A stretch of DNA of 64,000 nucleotides from Photobacterium sp. GB-56 (lineage in GTDB: Bacteria > Pseudomonadota > Gammaproteobacteria > Enterobacterales > Vibrionaceae). Below, piece by piece: positions 37,532 through 48,079 of the stretch. Below the pieces are notes generated by a model, which had not been told where the DNA came from, made no database searches, and saw only the letters and a program-made list of their open reading frames with translations. Positions within the stretch are counted from its first letter, which is position 1, and each line of letters starts with the position of its first letter. Made by a program: the position numbers and the translations under genes. The stretch lies in NCBI RefSeq assembly GCF_003026105.1, contig NZ_PYNW01000001.1:496001-560000 (forward strand), read 5' to 3'.

Positions 37532-39289
37532 ATGACTCAATTAACAGAAAAATCATCAAGCGAAACGTACAAGCGTTTATGGCCCTACATTAGCATTTAT
37601 AAAGCAGGCCTTGCTGTTGCAGTGATCGCTCTTATCATCAATGCGATTGGTGATACCTTATTGGTTTCAATGATCAAGCCACTGCTTGATGAAAGCTTTG
37701 GTGGATTAGACAAAATTGATTCTAATTTCCTAGCGATGATGCCAATCTATTTAATTGGCTTAATGATAATGCGTGGTGCAAGTGGCTTCGTAGCAACTTA
37801 CTGCTTATCTTGGGTATCAGGCAATGTTGTAATGAACTTACGTCGTCAGTTATTCCAACACTTCATGAAAATGCCTGTTTCATTTTTCGATAAAGAATCT
37901 TCAGGGGCATTGTTATCTCGTATTACTTACGATTCAGAGCAAGTTGCGTCAGCTACCAGTAGTGCATTAGTGAGCATTGTACGTGAAGGGGCATCTATTA
38001 TTGGTCTAATGGTATTGATGTTCTGGAATAGTTGGCAACTATCCGCAATTTTGATTGTGATTGCCCCTGTTGTTGCAATCAGTATTCGTATTGTATCAAA
38101 GCGTTTTCGTAAAATTTCACGAAATATGCAGGATGCGATGGGGTCTGTGACGTCATCTGCTGAGCAAATGCTAAAAGGTCACAAAGTCGTATTAAGTTAC
38201 GGTGGTCAGCAAGTAGAAAAAGAGCGCTTTGATAAAGTGAGCAATCAAATGCGTCGCCAGACCATGAAGCTTGTTTCTGCTCAGGCTATTTCAAACCCCG
38301 TAATACAGGTTATAGCGTCTTTTGCTCTTGTCGTTGTATTAATTTTGGCAAATACGCCATCTTTACGAGCGGAACTAACACCAGGTACGTTTGCCGTTAT
38401 ATTTGGTTCGATGTTCGGCTTGATGCGCCCATTAAAAGCGCTTACAAGTGTTACTTCTCAGTTCCAACGTGGTATGGCAGCTTGTCACACCCTGTTTGAA
38501 TTAATGGATTTAGAAACCGAAAAAGACAATGGTAAAGTTGAAGTTAAACGTGTGAAGGGCGATGTAGAGATTAAGAATGTAACCTTTACTTATCCGACAA
38601 AGGACACTCCAGCATTGCGTAATGTGAGCTTTAGCATACCGGCAGGTAAAACATTAGCACTAGTCGGTCGTTCGGGTTCTGGTAAGAGTACCATTGCAAA
38701 CTTATTGACGCGTTTCTATGACATTGAGTCAGGTGAAATAAACATTGATTCGGTTGAAATTCGAGATTACAAACTTTCCAATCTTCGTAACCAAGTGGCG
38801 GTTGTTTCTCAAAACGTACACTTATTTAACGACACTATTGCAAATAATATTGCTTATGCAAGTGAAGGTGCATACAGTCGTGCAGATATTGAACGTGCAG
38901 CTGAACTGGCTTATGCGATGGACTTTATCAAAGGCATGGATAAAGGCTTAGATACTATTATCGGCGAAAACGGTGTCAGTTTATCGGGCGGTCAACGTCA
39001 ACGTCTTGCGATTGCTCGTGCGCTGTTACGTGATGCGCCTGTGTTAATTCTTGATGAAGCAACATCAGCACTTGATACTGAATCTGAGCGCGCAATTCAA
39101 AGTGCCTTAGATGAACTTCAAAAAGACAGAACGGTACTGGTAATTGCTCACCGTTTATCTACGATTGAAAATGCCGATCAAATCCTAGTAGTAGATGATG
39201 GTGAAATTGTTGAACGCGGTACTCACGCAGAGCTAATTAGCCATGATGGTGCATATGCACAACTTCATCGAATTCAGTTTGGTGACTAA
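37532..39289 (+). CDS. msbA: Lipid A export ATP-binding/permease MsbA
   Basis: An inner-membrane flippase for core-lipid A. 585 aa: six helices in the first ~330 residues, then an ABC ATPase with Walker [10 protein letters not shown], signature [16 protein letters not shown], Walker [14 protein letters not shown] and the switch IAHRLST. ATG at 37532 gives the expected N-terminus; an in-frame TTG nine bases upstream has no better ribosome-binding site. One base overlaps lpxK. Confidence 0.96.
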   Translation: MTQLTEKSSSETYKRLWPYISIYKAGLAVAVIALIINAIGDTLLVSMIKPLLDESFGGLDKIDSNFLAMMPIYLIGLMIMRGASGFVATYCLSWVSGNVVMNLRRQLFQHFMKMPVSFFDKESSGALLSRITYDSEQVASATSSALVSIVREGASIIGLMVLMFWNSWQLSAILIVIAPVVAISIRIVSKRFRKISRNMQDAMGSVTSSAEQMLKGHKVVLSYGGQQVEKERFDKVSNQMRRQTMKLVSAQAISNPVIQVIASFALVVVLILANTPSLRAELTPGTFAVIFGSMFGLMRPLKALTSVTSQFQRGMAACHTLFELMDLETEKDNGKVEVKRVKGDVEIKNVTFTYPTKDTPALRNVSFSIPAGKTLALVGRSGSGKSTIANLLTRFYDIESGEINIDSVEIRDYKLSNLRNQVAVVSQNVHLFNDTIANNIAYASEGAYSRADIERAAELAYAMDFIKGMDKGLDTIIGENGVSLSGGQRQRLAIARALLRDAPVLILDEATSALDTESERAIQSALDELQKDRTVLVIAHRLSTIENADQILVVDDGEIVERGTHAELISHDGAYAQLHRIQFGD

Positions 39290-40323
39290 TGGCATCCCTT
39301 ATTGAAAAAATGTGGTTTCAGCATCCGCCTAAAGGGGGGATGCTGTTACTTTACATTCTGCTTTGGCCTGTATTTAAACCCTTAAGTTTTTTATTTGGGG
39401 TGATTAGCCAACATAAAAGACGACAATATTCTGCTGGTAAAAAACAAGCGTATAGCGCGCCTGTACCTGTTGTTGTGGTTGGCAATATTACTGCGGGTGG
39501 CAATGGTAAAACGCCTGTTGTCGTGTGGCTGGTGGAACAACTACAAGCGCAAGGTTTAAAACCGGGTGTGGTTTCTCGTGGTTATGGTGGTAAAGCGCCG
39601 CATTATCCCTATTATGTTGAAGCGACAACTAGCACTGATATTGCAGGTGATGAACCCGTACTTATTCAACGAAGAACGAACGCCCCCGTTGCTGTTGCAC
39701 CTAAACGCAGTGAAGCGGTGAAGATGCTATTAGATCACAATGTAGATGTGATCATCACTGATGATGGTCTTCAGCATTATGCATTGGATCGTGATATTGA
39801 AATTGTTGTGATTGATGGTCAACGTCGTTTTGGTAACGAGCATTTATTGCCACTGGGGCCATTACGAGAAACCTGTGAGCGTTTAGATAGCGTTGATTTT
39901 CTGATTTGTAATGGTGGTTCAGCGCAAGCAAATGAAGCATCAATGACATTAGTCCCAACCGATTTAATTAATGTGAAAACAGGTGAGCGTTGCTTGATAG
40001 GTGACTTAAAAGATATCGTAGCTATTGCGGGTATTGGTCATCCTCCTCGTTTTTTTTCTACCCTAAATCAATTAGGCGTAACCCCTGTTTTATGTCAGCC
40101 TTTTGCTGATCATCAAGCATTTGAAAAACAAACATTGTTAGAGTTAGCCCATCAAGGGCAGCATTTAGTAATGACTGAAAAAGATGCCGTGAAGTGCTAT
40201 GCGTTTGCTGAAGATAACTGGTGGTATTTACCCGTTAATGCAGATATCGCTCAGCCTCAGGCAACAGACATTATTAATAAGATCATTGAGGTAAAGGAAA
40301 CGTATGGATCATCGTCTGCTTGA
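39289..40323 (+). CDS. lpxK: Tetraacyldisaccharide 4'-kinase
   Basis: Phosphorylates the 4' position of the lipid A disaccharide at the inner membrane. 344 aa: an N-terminal membrane-associated helix, a P-loop in [19 protein letters not shown], the [10 protein letters not shown] segment and [19 protein letters not shown]. The start overlaps the msbA stop (TAATG), coupling synthesis and export of lipid A. The last 20 bases overlap ycaR. Confidence 0.96.
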   Translation: MASLIEKMWFQHPPKGGMLLLYILLWPVFKPLSFLFGVISQHKRRQYSAGKKQAYSAPVPVVVVGNITAGGNGKTPVVVWLVEQLQAQGLKPGVVSRGYGGKAPHYPYYVEATTSTDIAGDEPVLIQRRTNAPVAVAPKRSEAVKMLLDHNVDVIITDDGLQHYALDRDIEIVVIDGQRRFGNEHLLPLGPLRETCERLDSVDFLICNGGSAQANEASMTLVPTDLINVKTGERCLIGDLKDIVAIAGIGHPPRFFSTLNQLGVTPVLCQPFADHQAFEKQTLLELAHQGQHLVMTEKDAVKCYAFAEDNWWYLPVNADIAQPQATDIINKIIEVKETYGSSSA

Positions 40324-40483
40324 AATCGTTGCTTGTCCTGTATGTAAAGGCAAGTTGAGTTACGATAAAAAAAATAATGAGCTGGTATGTAAATTTGATC
40401 GTTTAGCTTATCCTATTAAAGATGGCATTCCAGTTTTACTTGAGCCAGAAGCACGTACGTTAAGCTCTGACGAGGTTAAATAA
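40304..40483 (+). CDS. ycaR: Trm112-family protein YcaR
   Basis: A small protein of 59 aa beginning [20 protein letters not shown], with a CPxCKG zinc-knuckle-like pair, and later [18 protein letters not shown]. This matches E. coli YcaR in length and context (lpxK-ycaR-kdsB). It overlaps lpxK by 20 bases and shares one base with kdsB. Trm112-like proteins usually stabilise partner methyltransferases; the role here is unproven. Confidence 0.93.
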   Translation: MDHRLLEIVACPVCKGKLSYDKKNNELVCKFDRLAYPIKDGIPVLLEPEARTLSSDEVK

Positions 40484-41229
40484 TGACATTTACCGTTATT
40501 ATTCCTGCGCGCTATCAATCTACACGTTTACCGGGTAAACCGTTGGCAGATATTGCAGGTAAGCCAATGGTGCAGTGGGTTTACGAGAAAGCGATAAAGT
40601 CCGGTGCCGATCAAGTGATTGTTGCAACGGATGATCAACGCATTGTTGATGTGGTGAAAGGTTTTGGTGGTGAGGTGTGTTTAACACGCACAGATCACGA
40701 ATCTGGTACCGAGCGTTTAGCCGAAGTAGTTGAGAAATATCAATTAGCCGATGATCATATTGTTGTTAATGTGCAAGGGGATGAGCCACTTATTCCTGAC
40801 ACGATTATCCGCCAAGTTGCTGATAATATTGCGCATAAAGACGCACCTATGGCGACATTAGCGGTAGAAATTGATCACTATGATGAAGTATTTAATCCAA
40901 ATGCTGTAAAAGTTGTTACGGATAAAGATGGTTATGCATTGTATTTTAGCCGTGCAGCCATACCTTGGGATCGTGATAATTTTGCCAAGCAGCCACGAAT
41001 TGTGCATCATAATTTACTTCGTCATATTGGTATTTATGCATACCGTGCAGGGTTTATTAAAACCTATATCAATTGGGCACCAAGTGCACTTGAGCAAATA
41101 GAGTCTCTAGAGCAATTGCGCGTGCTTTGGCACGGAGAAAAAATCCATGTTGATGTGGCAATTGATGCACCACCTGCGGGTGTAGATACGCCAGAAGATC
41201 TGGAGAAAGTTCGTCAGTTCGTGGGTTAA
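40483..41229 (+). CDS. kdsB: CMP-KDO synthetase (3-deoxy-manno-octulosonate cytidylyltransferase)
   Basis: Activates KDO with CTP for attachment to lipid A. 248 aa: the nucleotide-binding start [19 protein letters not shown], then [12 protein letters not shown] and, near the end, [23 protein letters not shown] overlap with ycaR. It is the last gene of the msbA-lpxK-ycaR-kdsB operon and is followed by a strong terminator. Confidence 0.96.
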   Translation: MTFTVIIPARYQSTRLPGKPLADIAGKPMVQWVYEKAIKSGADQVIVATDDQRIVDVVKGFGGEVCLTRTDHESGTERLAEVVEKYQLADDHIVVNVQGDEPLIPDTIIRQVADNIAHKDAPMATLAVEIDHYDEVFNPNAVKVVTDKDGYALYFSRAAIPWDRDNFAKQPRIVHHNLLRHIGIYAYRAGFIKTYINWAPSALEQIESLEQLRVLWHGEKIHVDVAIDAPPAGVDTPEDLEKVRQFVG

Positions 41230-41245
41230 AAATGCAATAACAGAT

Positions 41246-41273
41246 AAAGCCTAAACAGAGTTTAGGCTTTTTT
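41246..41273 (+). terminator. Terminator of the msbA-kdsB operon
   Basis: AAAGCCTAAAC / GTTTAGGCTTT, eleven-base stem with a three-base loop, followed by Ts. Confidence 0.92.
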
Positions 41274-41387
41274 ATTTGTCTTGATTATGGAATAGAGATC
41301 AGGCTTTATATCTATTAAATACAAAGTCGTAAGTAACAAGTGTTACAGTGATAACGTCACTTGGTTTAACGGATGAGGAAATAATCC

Positions 41388-42116
41388 ATGGCATTTATTA
41401 AGAAGTTATTTTTAAGCCAATGGAGCACTGATTTTCGCTACGTCAAACCTGCGATAAAAAATCAAAATGATCATGTAAAACAAGTCTGGAATGATGAAAA
41501 AGAAAATACATTTGGCATCGAGAGATTATTCAAACTTTTTCTTGTTCTATCATCATATATTTTTCCTGGGCTGTATATTCGACATATCTCTGGTAAGTTT
41601 GGATTATTAGCAAGGAAAATATGTTCAGAAGTTTATGTTATTCTTAAATTAATAACACCGATACTGATCTTTAATTTTAATCTTGAATCATCACCATTCT
41701 CTATTTTATTTATATCTTATTTACTATTAGAAACGTTGCTTTATTTATTAAGTATCATTTTTCTTTCAGATATCTATAGCCCGCCAATATCTAAAAAACG
41801 TTCATTTTTAATGTTAGTTATTAATTATATCGAAGTCTGCTTGGGGTTTGCTGTTTTATATAAAGCGACAGGTGGAGTGAGCAATCTAGTCTCAAATTTT
41901 GATGCGATATATTTTAGTTTTATTACGGCGACAACAATAGGGTATGGGCACATGGCACCAATCGGACATGATGCGAAAGCCTTGGTGATATTACATGCAA
42001 TGTATAACTTTATATTTATAGGTTTAATTTTAAGCAATTTTGCTATTAATATCACTTATAAAGATAGTAGCTACAGAGTAAAGGATAATAAAAATAGTCC
42101 GCGTAAAGCTGATTAA
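41388..42116 (+). CDS. Two-pore-domain-like potassium channel family protein
   Basis: 242 aa. A basic soluble N-terminus of about 60 residues precedes hydrophobic helices, and the last pair flanks a pore loop with the selectivity filter TTIGYG (residues 182-187), characteristic of potassium channels. No C-terminal RCK regulatory domain is present; the protein ends about 25 residues after the last helix. GAGGA lies upstream of the ATG. It is transcribed alone. Ion choice is inferred from the filter only. Confidence 0.83.
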   Translation: MAFIKKLFLSQWSTDFRYVKPAIKNQNDHVKQVWNDEKENTFGIERLFKLFLVLSSYIFPGLYIRHISGKFGLLARKICSEVYVILKLITPILIFNFNLESSPFSILFISYLLLETLLYLLSIIFLSDIYSPPISKKRSFLMLVINYIEVCLGFAVLYKATGGVSNLVSNFDAIYFSFITATTIGYGHMAPIGHDAKALVILHAMYNFIFIGLILSNFAINITYKDSSYRVKDNKNSPRKAD

Positions 42117-42139
42117 CAGGGCAATGTATTGCCCTGTTA
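42114..42139. terminator. Bidirectional hairpin between the channel and RRM genes
   Basis: TAACAGGGCAAT / ATTGCCCTGTTA, twelve-base perfect palindrome with two central bases. It includes the stop codon of the channel gene and lies between convergent genes. T tracts are poor. Confidence 0.55.
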
Positions 42140-42149
42140 GATAGACTTT

Positions 42150-42386
42150 TTACTGTGCTGTTTTTACACGGATACGACTTTTGTCTACCATCGTTTCATT
42201 TAAAGCTTTCATCGCACGGACTGCTTGTTGCTCATCGTCCATTTCTAAAAAAGCAAAGCCTTTTGACTTACCTGTAATTGTATCTAAAACAAGGTTACAG
42301 TTTCCTACTTTGCCAAACTCTTCAAAAATTTTACGAATTTGGATTTCAGTGGTGCTACGAGAAAGGTTACGAACTAGAATTTTCAT
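42150..42386 (-). CDS. RRM-type RNA-binding protein
   Basis: 78 aa, a single RNA recognition motif: RNP2 is ILVRNL at residues 3-8 and RNP1 is KGFAFLEM around residue 42. Small single-RRM proteins in bacteria are usually cold-responsive and RNA-chaperone-like. It lies next to a ribosome hibernation factor on the same strand but with its own spacing and an intervening hairpin. Function is inferred from the fold only. Confidence 0.9.
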   Translation of the reverse strand: MKILVRNLSRSTTEIQIRKIFEEFGKVGNCNLVLDTITGKSKGFAFLEMDDEQQAVRAMKALNETMVDKSRIRVKTAQ

Positions 42387-42497
42387 TTAGAGATCTTTTA
42401 TTTGGTGTGTTTTACTATTTTAACACGAAAAATATCGAAGAGAGGTATATGGCGGAGTAAGAAATGAGGAATACAGATATTTCTATTACCTATATTG

Positions 42498-42542
42498 AAA
42501 AGCGATCACCGAAATAAATGATGTAAAACAGTGACCGCTTTT
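42498..42542 (-). terminator. Hairpin downstream of the hibernation factor gene
   Basis: AAAAGCG-A-TCAC pairs with GTGA-C-CGCTTTT with one mismatch. On the minus strand it ends in TTTT, after the hpf-like gene. Confidence 0.5.
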
Positions 42543-42556
42543 AGTGGCAAGATGAT

Positions 42557-42916
42557 TTATAACTTAGCTAACGTTTCGTCTTCTTCTTTAATTAAGTTTT
42601 CTTTCTCTTTTTGTGCTTTTTCACTGAGGTGAGCTTGTGGTTTTTCTTTGTGCTTAATGACTTGACGCTCTAGACGGTCAAAGGCTTCGTTGAATGCATC
42701 GATTAGCTCGTTAGCTTCACCAGTAGCGTCGATTTTACCTAGGTTAGACTTAGTTGCGATTTCAACAGTAAACTTACGGCCTTCCTCAAGTTTCATAAAT
42801 ACATCTTTGCTTTGGAAAGTAATTTTGAATTTATCAAACTTAAAGAATGCTTCTTTAATATGTTGTTCTAGGTAGTCTGGAAGTTCAAAACCGCGTGCTG
42901 TAATTTTAATGCTCAT
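42557..42916 (-). CDS. Ribosome hibernation/stationary-phase translation factor (HPF/RaiA family)
   Basis: 119 aa with the beta-alpha-beta fold of the family: IKITARGFELPDYLEQHIKE at the N-terminus and EANELIDAFNEAFDRLERQVIKHKEK as the second helix with its basic end. The C-terminal acidic/Lys tail (QKEKENLIKEEDETLAKL) is longer than in short HPF (about 95 aa) and nearer RaiA/YfiA, which blocks 100S dimer formation. Whether it acts like HPF or RaiA cannot be told from sequence alone. Confidence 0.88.
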   Translation of the reverse strand: MSIKITARGFELPDYLEQHIKEAFFKFDKFKITFQSKDVFMKLEEGRKFTVEIATKSNLGKIDATGEANELIDAFNEAFDRLERQVIKHKEKPQAHLSEKAQKEKENLIKEEDETLAKL

Positions 42917-43265
42917 AATAAGTTACTCATAATGTGTTGGAGTTTATGCTTAATAAGACTAGTCTAAAAATTATTATCTAACGTGATCTATGTCACATTA
43001 ATTACCATAAGAGGATTTGTTAAAAAGAGGAAGGTCTTGATTGCTTAATAAGCAATTTATAGTGATGGTAATAATGAAAAATAAAGTATTTATCGAATAA
43101 GAATGAAAAAAACACTATTTATTAAAATTAAATAATAAATAGTGTTAATGAAATGTAAATTTTATGTTTTTTACTAAAGAAGTAATCTTTGATTGAAAAG
43201 TGAAAAACTAAAAAAAAGTGAGATTTTTATTTGTTAATATAAGAGCAATCATAGCTAAATTATGT
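42917..43265. other. AT-rich intergenic region between hpf-like gene and tcyP
   Basis: About 350 bases with no gene. It holds the leader of the hibernation factor gene and the hairpin that ends tcyP, listed separately. Confidence 0.6.
43104..43146 (-). terminator. Long AT-rich terminator of tcyP
   Basis: AACACTATTTATTA / TAATAAATAGTGTT, fourteen-base perfect arms with an eight-base loop. On the minus strand it runs into TTTTTTT, about 120 bases after the tcyP stop. Confidence 0.8.
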
Positions 43266-44654
43266 TTAAGCGTGTGTGTCAATAACGTTTGGTTGTTTCT
43301 CTTTATCTATCTCAGTCGTTTTATTTAAGCCTAAAATACGAGAAGTAATAGTTCCTGCCGTCATTGAGCCACTAACATTTACTGCAGTTCTTCCCATATC
43401 AATTAAAGGCTCAATCGAAATTAACAAGCCTGCAAGTGCAACGGGCATACCTAATGTTGAAAGAACGATAAGAGCGGCAAATGTCGCACCACCTCCAATA
43501 CCTGCAATACCAAATGAGCTGACGGTTACAATGGCAATAAGGGAAATCATAAAGCTGGGATCTAATGGATTAATGCCCACTGTCGGCGCAATCATTACGG
43601 CAAGCATAGCTGGATATAACCCCGCACAGCCATTTTGTCCCATCGTAGCGCCAAAGGAAGCAGAGAAGTTAGCAACCGCATCGCCATTGCCAAGCGATTT
43701 TACTTGAGTATCAATGTTTAACGGAATTGTGCCAGCACTTGAACGCGAGGTAAAAGCAAACGTTAGTACGGGTAAAATCTTCTTGAAAAAGCGCAGAGGA
43801 TTGACCCCAACAAAGCTAACGAGTACTAAATGTAATACCAGAATTGACCCAAGGCCAACATACGATGCGATAACAAAATTCAATAAACCTAGAATATCGT
43901 CGTAGTTAGAGCCAGCAACCACTTTCGTCATTAATGCCATCACACCATAAGGTGTTAAGCTCAGCACCATACGTACGAGTGTACGAACAATTTCTTGGGC
44001 AACATTCACAAACTTTTCAAAGCTAGCGCCTAACTCTGGGTTTGTTTTAATTACCGTTAATCCCGCCATGCCAACAAATGCAGAGAAAATCACAACGGCA
44101 ATCGTAGAAGTAGGACGCGTACCCGCTAAATCAGCAAAAGGATTAGAAGGGAAAAATGAAATTATCATGTCGGCAAACGACACATTCGCAATACTGCCCA
44201 AGCGTGTTTGTAATGCTTCGCCACGGGCAATTTCACGCGCACCTTCAACAATACCATCAGCTGTCAAACCAAATAGGTTAGTGATCATTATGCCGATTAA
44301 AGCAGAGATTGCTGTTGTTGCTAATAAAATACCTATGGTGAGAAATGATATTTTACCCAGCGCACTTGAATCCTTAACCTTAATAATTGCGCCAATGATA
44401 GAAACCATAATGAGTGGCATAACAATCATTTTTAACAGGCTGATATACCCAGCCCCAACAATATTAATGTACTCAAGGGTGTCACTAACGACAGGAGTTT
44501 GTGGGTGATATAACCACTGTAGAGCAGCGCCAAATAAGACACCGAGAATTAATCCGGTAAAAACGCGTTTAGACAGGGTGCTATCGGTACGTTGCTGCTT
44601 AATCAACAAGGCGATCAGTACCGTAAAGACGGCTAAATTTATAATTTGGTACAT
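43266..44654 (-). CDS. tcyP: L-cystine symporter, dicarboxylate/amino acid:cation symporter family
   Basis: 463 aa with about eight to ten helices of the DAACS fold. Landmarks are LLKMIVMPLIMVSIIGAI, the serine-rich AFTSRSSAGTIPLNID, GATMGQNGCAGLYPAM and SIEPLIDMGRTAVNVSGS. These are the TcyP/YdjN type that takes up cystine, rather than GltP or DctA. ATG at 44654 is preferred because AAAGG lies about eight bases upstream; the ATG at 44699 would add a leader absent from the family. Confidence 0.88.
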   Translation of the reverse strand: MYQIINLAVFTVLIALLIKQQRTDSTLSKRVFTGLILGVLFGAALQWLYHPQTPVVSDTLEYINIVGAGYISLLKMIVMPLIMVSIIGAIIKVKDSSALGKISFLTIGILLATTAISALIGIMITNLFGLTADGIVEGAREIARGEALQTRLGSIANVSFADMIISFFPSNPFADLAGTRPTSTIAVVIFSAFVGMAGLTVIKTNPELGASFEKFVNVAQEIVRTLVRMVLSLTPYGVMALMTKVVAGSNYDDILGLLNFVIASYVGLGSILVLHLVLVSFVGVNPLRFFKKILPVLTFAFTSRSSAGTIPLNIDTQVKSLGNGDAVANFSASFGATMGQNGCAGLYPAMLAVMIAPTVGINPLDPSFMISLIAIVTVSSFGIAGIGGGATFAALIVLSTLGMPVALAGLLISIEPLIDMGRTAVNVSGSMTAGTITSRILGLNKTTEIDKEKQPNVIDTHA

Positions 44655-44979
44655 ACTGCTAACCTTTAAATTATCAATATAATAAAAACGAGAAAGCAAT
44701 TATTTGCAGTTAAATAAACTGATGCTTGTAAAATTTAGAAATTAAAATGTTAAGCAATTATTGTTTCTCATTGGAGGGGAATCATAGTGGCTAACGCTTT
44801 TTTCAGATACATTTTTTATGACGTTTTTTAGCTTAATTGTTTTACATATATAGCTTTTAGTTATATGCGTTTGTGATAATACGTTGAGGACTACTCAGAA
44901 AAGTAAAGAAAAGTAAGTGATGTAGGCAAAAAAAAGCCCAGTAATGATTTACTGGGCGATAAGGGCATTTTATATGGTT
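44655..44979. other. Intergenic region between tcyP and elyC
   Basis: About 325 AT-rich bases holding the upstream region of tcyP and the terminator of elyC. No gene is seen, and no clear operator could be assigned. Confidence 0.5.
44928..44957 (-). terminator. Terminator of elyC
   Basis: GCCCAGTAA / TTACTGGGC with loop TGAT. On the minus strand it is followed by TTTTTTTT. Confidence 0.92.
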
Positions 44980-45807
44980 TTAGCCAGCAACTGTTAACGC
45001 ATCTGCACTATCATGATTGTTTCCATCCGTGCTTTGTTCTTTATGGTTAGCAAGAAATGTACGCAATTGTTGCCATAAACCCCCTAGTTTTTCATGCCAA
45101 TAACGTTCAGTTTGGTTTAAAAACTGCGAGCTTGGCGCGTAGCGTATCCAAGGTTGTTTAATTTTGTTCGTCGCTAAAAAGTTAGTCGGTGCTGGAATTG
45201 GATACAGTCCAGCTTGATGAAATTCATACAAGGCTCGCGGCATATGGCTGGCTGAAGTAACAAGTACTAAGCTTTTATCACCAACAACAGAAGCAGCTTG
45301 ATGCGCTTCTTCCCAGGTATCTTTCGCTGTTTCCAACAACAGAATATCCGATTTACTCACTCCCAATGCTAGGGCGACTTTAGCCATCATACGAGCTTGA
45401 CTGATATTGGTTCCACCACCGTAACCGGAGAGGATTATTTTAGATCCCGGATACATTCGCGCAATACGAATACCTTCAACTAAACGCATTAACGCAGTAC
45501 GTGAAAGTTCTGAGGTGATAGGAAACGTTTTATCGATCACATGACCACTACCAAGCACCATAACAAAATCGATAGGTTTAGATGAACCGACAAAAGCGGG
45601 ATATTGTTGCTCTAATGGTCGCAATAAACTCGTAGAAACAGGCTGAAAAGAGACGGCAAAAATACCTAAAAAAGAGAATGCAATAATTCCCGAAGCGAGT
45701 TTTTTCTTACGCGTAAACCATAAAAACAATAATCCAATAACCCCAATGATCAGCAGTGCTGGGAGGGGCATAAGGAGTGTTGCGATTAATTTTTTTAATT
45801 CAAACAT
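44980..45807 (-). CDS. elyC: Envelope biogenesis factor ElyC (DUF218)
   Basis: 275 aa: two N-terminal helices (about residues 10-30 and 38-55) and a cytoplasmic or periplasmic DUF218 domain with FVMVLGSGHVID, KIILSGYGGGTNISQA, TAKDTWEEAHQA and LVLVTSASHMPRAL. In E. coli ElyC is needed for normal peptidoglycan synthesis at low temperature. It is divergent from cmoM-mukFEB, the same arrangement as in E. coli. Confidence 0.93.
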   Translation of the reverse strand: MFELKKLIATLLMPLPALLIIGVIGLLFLWFTRKKKLASGIIAFSFLGIFAVSFQPVSTSLLRPLEQQYPAFVGSSKPIDFVMVLGSGHVIDKTFPITSELSRTALMRLVEGIRIARMYPGSKIILSGYGGGTNISQARMMAKVALALGVSKSDILLLETAKDTWEEAHQAASVVGDKSLVLVTSASHMPRALYEFHQAGLYPIPAPTNFLATNKIKQPWIRYAPSSQFLNQTERYWHEKLGGLWQQLRTFLANHKEQSTDGNNHDSADALTVAG

Positions 45808-45926
45808 GAAATGTAGTCCGAAATTTCAGCAGTTGAGCTTGAAAAAGCATCACAAGCCTTTATTCCTTTACTGCTTGTGAGAAAATGAGTCACTTTTTAG
45901 ATTCGCTATCATAACGTAAAGCAGCC

Positions 45927-46760
45927 GTGATCAAAGACCGAAATTTTGATGATTTAGCGCAAAAGTTCGCTGAAAATATATATGGCACAGCAAAAGGGCA
46001 AATACGACAAACTGTCGTATGGCAAGATATTGAACAAATTCTTACCTCGCTTAGCAGTGTATCACCTCTTACTGTATTAGATGCAGGGGGAGGTATTGGA
46101 CAATTGTCACAAAAAATTGCATCACTTGGACATCAAGTAACGTTATGTGATCTTTCTAGCGAAATGTTGACATTAGCTCAACAAGAAATTGCTAAAAACG
46201 GTTTGCTTGAGCAATATCGTTTTGTGCATTGTCCTGTGCAGGAAATTGATGAGTTCATATCTGAACCTGTCGATTTAATTTTATTTCATGCAGTAATGGA
46301 ATGGTTAGCTGAACCAATCGAGGTACTTACTGGTCTATTAGACAATGTGAAACCAGGCGGTGCCATTTCCGTGATGTTTTATAACTATAACGGTCTACTG
46401 TTTAAAAACTTAATTTGCGGTAACTTGACTCATATTGAGCAAGGAATGCCACATCGCAAGCGCTTTAAATTACAGCCGCAGCAAGGGATAAAACCAGAAG
46501 ATGTTTATCAGTGCCTAACCGATGCAGGGTTTGAAATCATGGGTAAAACAGGGGTGAGAACCTTCCATGATTATATGCAAACTTTCCGTGTAGGTGACTA
46601 CAGTTTTGAACAGGTTCTTGAGATGGAGCAGAAGCTTTGCCGTCAAGAGCCGTTTTTGTCGTTGGGGCGTTATATTCATGTGTATGCCCGTAAGCCTTTT
46701 GCGAAAGAAACGCACACAACAACGACAAACTCTAATAACAGCAATAAGGACAAGGGATGA
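45927..46760 (+). CDS. cmoM: tRNA 5-carboxymethoxyuridine methyltransferase
   Basis: An S-adenosylmethionine-dependent methyltransferase (formerly SmtA) that methylates cmo5U34 in certain tRNAs. 277 aa: motif [20 protein letters not shown] near residue 52 and [14 protein letters not shown] further on; a basic, Asn-rich tail ([14 protein letters not shown]) is extra. The start is GTG 45927. The stop overlaps the mukF start by four bases. The position ahead of mukF is conserved. Confidence 0.93.
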   Translation: MIKDRNFDDLAQKFAENIYGTAKGQIRQTVVWQDIEQILTSLSSVSPLTVLDAGGGIGQLSQKIASLGHQVTLCDLSSEMLTLAQQEIAKNGLLEQYRFVHCPVQEIDEFISEPVDLILFHAVMEWLAEPIEVLTGLLDNVKPGGAISVMFYNYNGLLFKNLICGNLTHIEQGMPHRKRFKLQPQQGIKPEDVYQCLTDAGFEIMGKTGVRTFHDYMQTFRVGDYSFEQVLEMEQKLCRQEPFLSLGRYIHVYARKPFAKETHTTTTNSNNSNKDKG

Positions 46761-48079
46761 GTGAAGTTACCCAGACGGTTCCCGAGTTGGTTAACTGGGT
46801 AAAGCAAAACGATTTTGCTTTAAACCTACCAACGGAACGGCTGGCGTTCTTGTTAGCCATTGCCGTTTTAAGCGGTGATCGCTTTGATGAAGAATTAGGG
46901 GAAGGAGAACTGGTTGACGCATTTCGCATCGTAAGTGATATGTTCGGCCAATCCAAAGAAACCCTGGCATTTCGCGCCAACAACGCCATTAATGAATTGG
47001 TAAGACAGCGATTAATTTCACGCTTTACTAGTGAAGTAACTGATGGCGCTAGTATTTATCGTTTAAGCCCATTAGCGTTAGGCATTACTGATTATTACGT
47101 TCGCCAACGAGAGTTTTCAACACTCAAGCTATCTATCCAGTTAGCAATGGTGGCAGACGAAATCAATAAAGCAGCAACGGCGGCACAAGAAGACGGTGAT
47201 GAAAAACACTGGCGTCAAAATGTTCATGCCGTATTGAAATACTCAGTAGCTGAAATATTCGATCGCATCGATTTAAACCAGCGCACCATGGATGAGCAAC
47301 AGCAGCAAGTCAAAGTCGATATTGCTGAATTGCTAAACCAAGACTGGCGCGCGGCAATCAGTAGTTGTGAGCAGTTACTTGATGAAACGTCTGCGACGTT
47401 AAAAGAGCTTCAAGACACACTACAAGCGGCAGGCGATCAGCTACAAACGCAGTTACTGACGATTCAAGAATCCACACAAGGTCGTGATGATTTAGATTAT
47501 GTTGATGGGATGGTGTATATCCTACAAGCAAAACTGGATCGCATTATCAGTTGGGGTCAGCAAGCGATTGATTTATGGATTGGCTACGATCGCCATGTCC
47601 ATAAGTTTATTCGTACCGCGATAGACATGGACAAGAACCGTGCATTTAGTCAGCGTTTACGCCAGTCGGTTACTGATTATTTTGATGCGCCATGGTTATT
47701 GACCTATGCAGACGCTGAACGTTTATTAGACATGCGTGATGAAGCATTAGTGCTTCGTGACGATGAAGTAACAGGTATTGTTCCCGCTGAGATGGAATTT
47801 GAAGAGCTCGACTTAGTTAATGATATATTGGCTGAAAAAGTTGCAGCAATGCTAAAAGCGCACAAATCGACAGGCGCACCCATCAACCTAAGCTCACTGC
47901 TCAAAGATTATTTGGCTCAACACCCATTTGCCCAGCATTTTGATTTGGCAAGAATCGTGATTGATCAAGCAGTAAGAATGGGATACTCAGAGGCTGACTT
48001 CAATGCAATTCAGCCGGATTGGGAAGCAATTAACGAATACGGAGCCAAGGTACAAGCTCATGTCATTGACAAATATTGA
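46757..48079 (+). CDS. mukF: Chromosome partition protein MukF (kleisin)
   Basis: The kleisin subunit of the MukBEF condensin. 440 aa: N-terminal winged-helix dimerisation domain ([20 protein letters not shown]), a helical middle, and a C-terminal winged helix that binds the MukB head. The start is fixed by the overlap with cmoM, and the stop lies inside mukE. Confidence 0.96.
   Translation: MSEVTQTVPELVNWVKQNDFALNLPTERLAFLLAIAVLSGDRFDEELGEGELVDAFRIVSDMFGQSKETLAFRANNAINELVRQRLISRFTSEVTDGASIYRLSPLALGITDYYVRQREFSTLKLSIQLAMVADEINKAATAAQEDGDEKHWRQNVHAVLKYSVAEIFDRIDLNQRTMDEQQQQVKVDIAELLNQDWRAAISSCEQLLDETSATLKELQDTLQAAGDQLQTQLLTIQESTQGRDDLDYVDGMVYILQAKLDRIISWGQQAIDLWIGYDRHVHKFIRTAIDMDKNRAFSQRLRQSVTDYFDAPWLLTYADAERLLDMRDEALVLRDDEVTGIVPAEMEFEELDLVNDILAEKVAAMLKAHKSTGAPINLSSLLKDYLAQHPFAQHFDLARIVIDQAVRMGYSEADFNAIQPDWEAINEYGAKVQAHVIDKY

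Noticed and set aside
44068-44508. 146-codon plus-strand frame inside tcyP
   Set aside because: Antisense to conserved transporter helices, a common source of long shadow frames.
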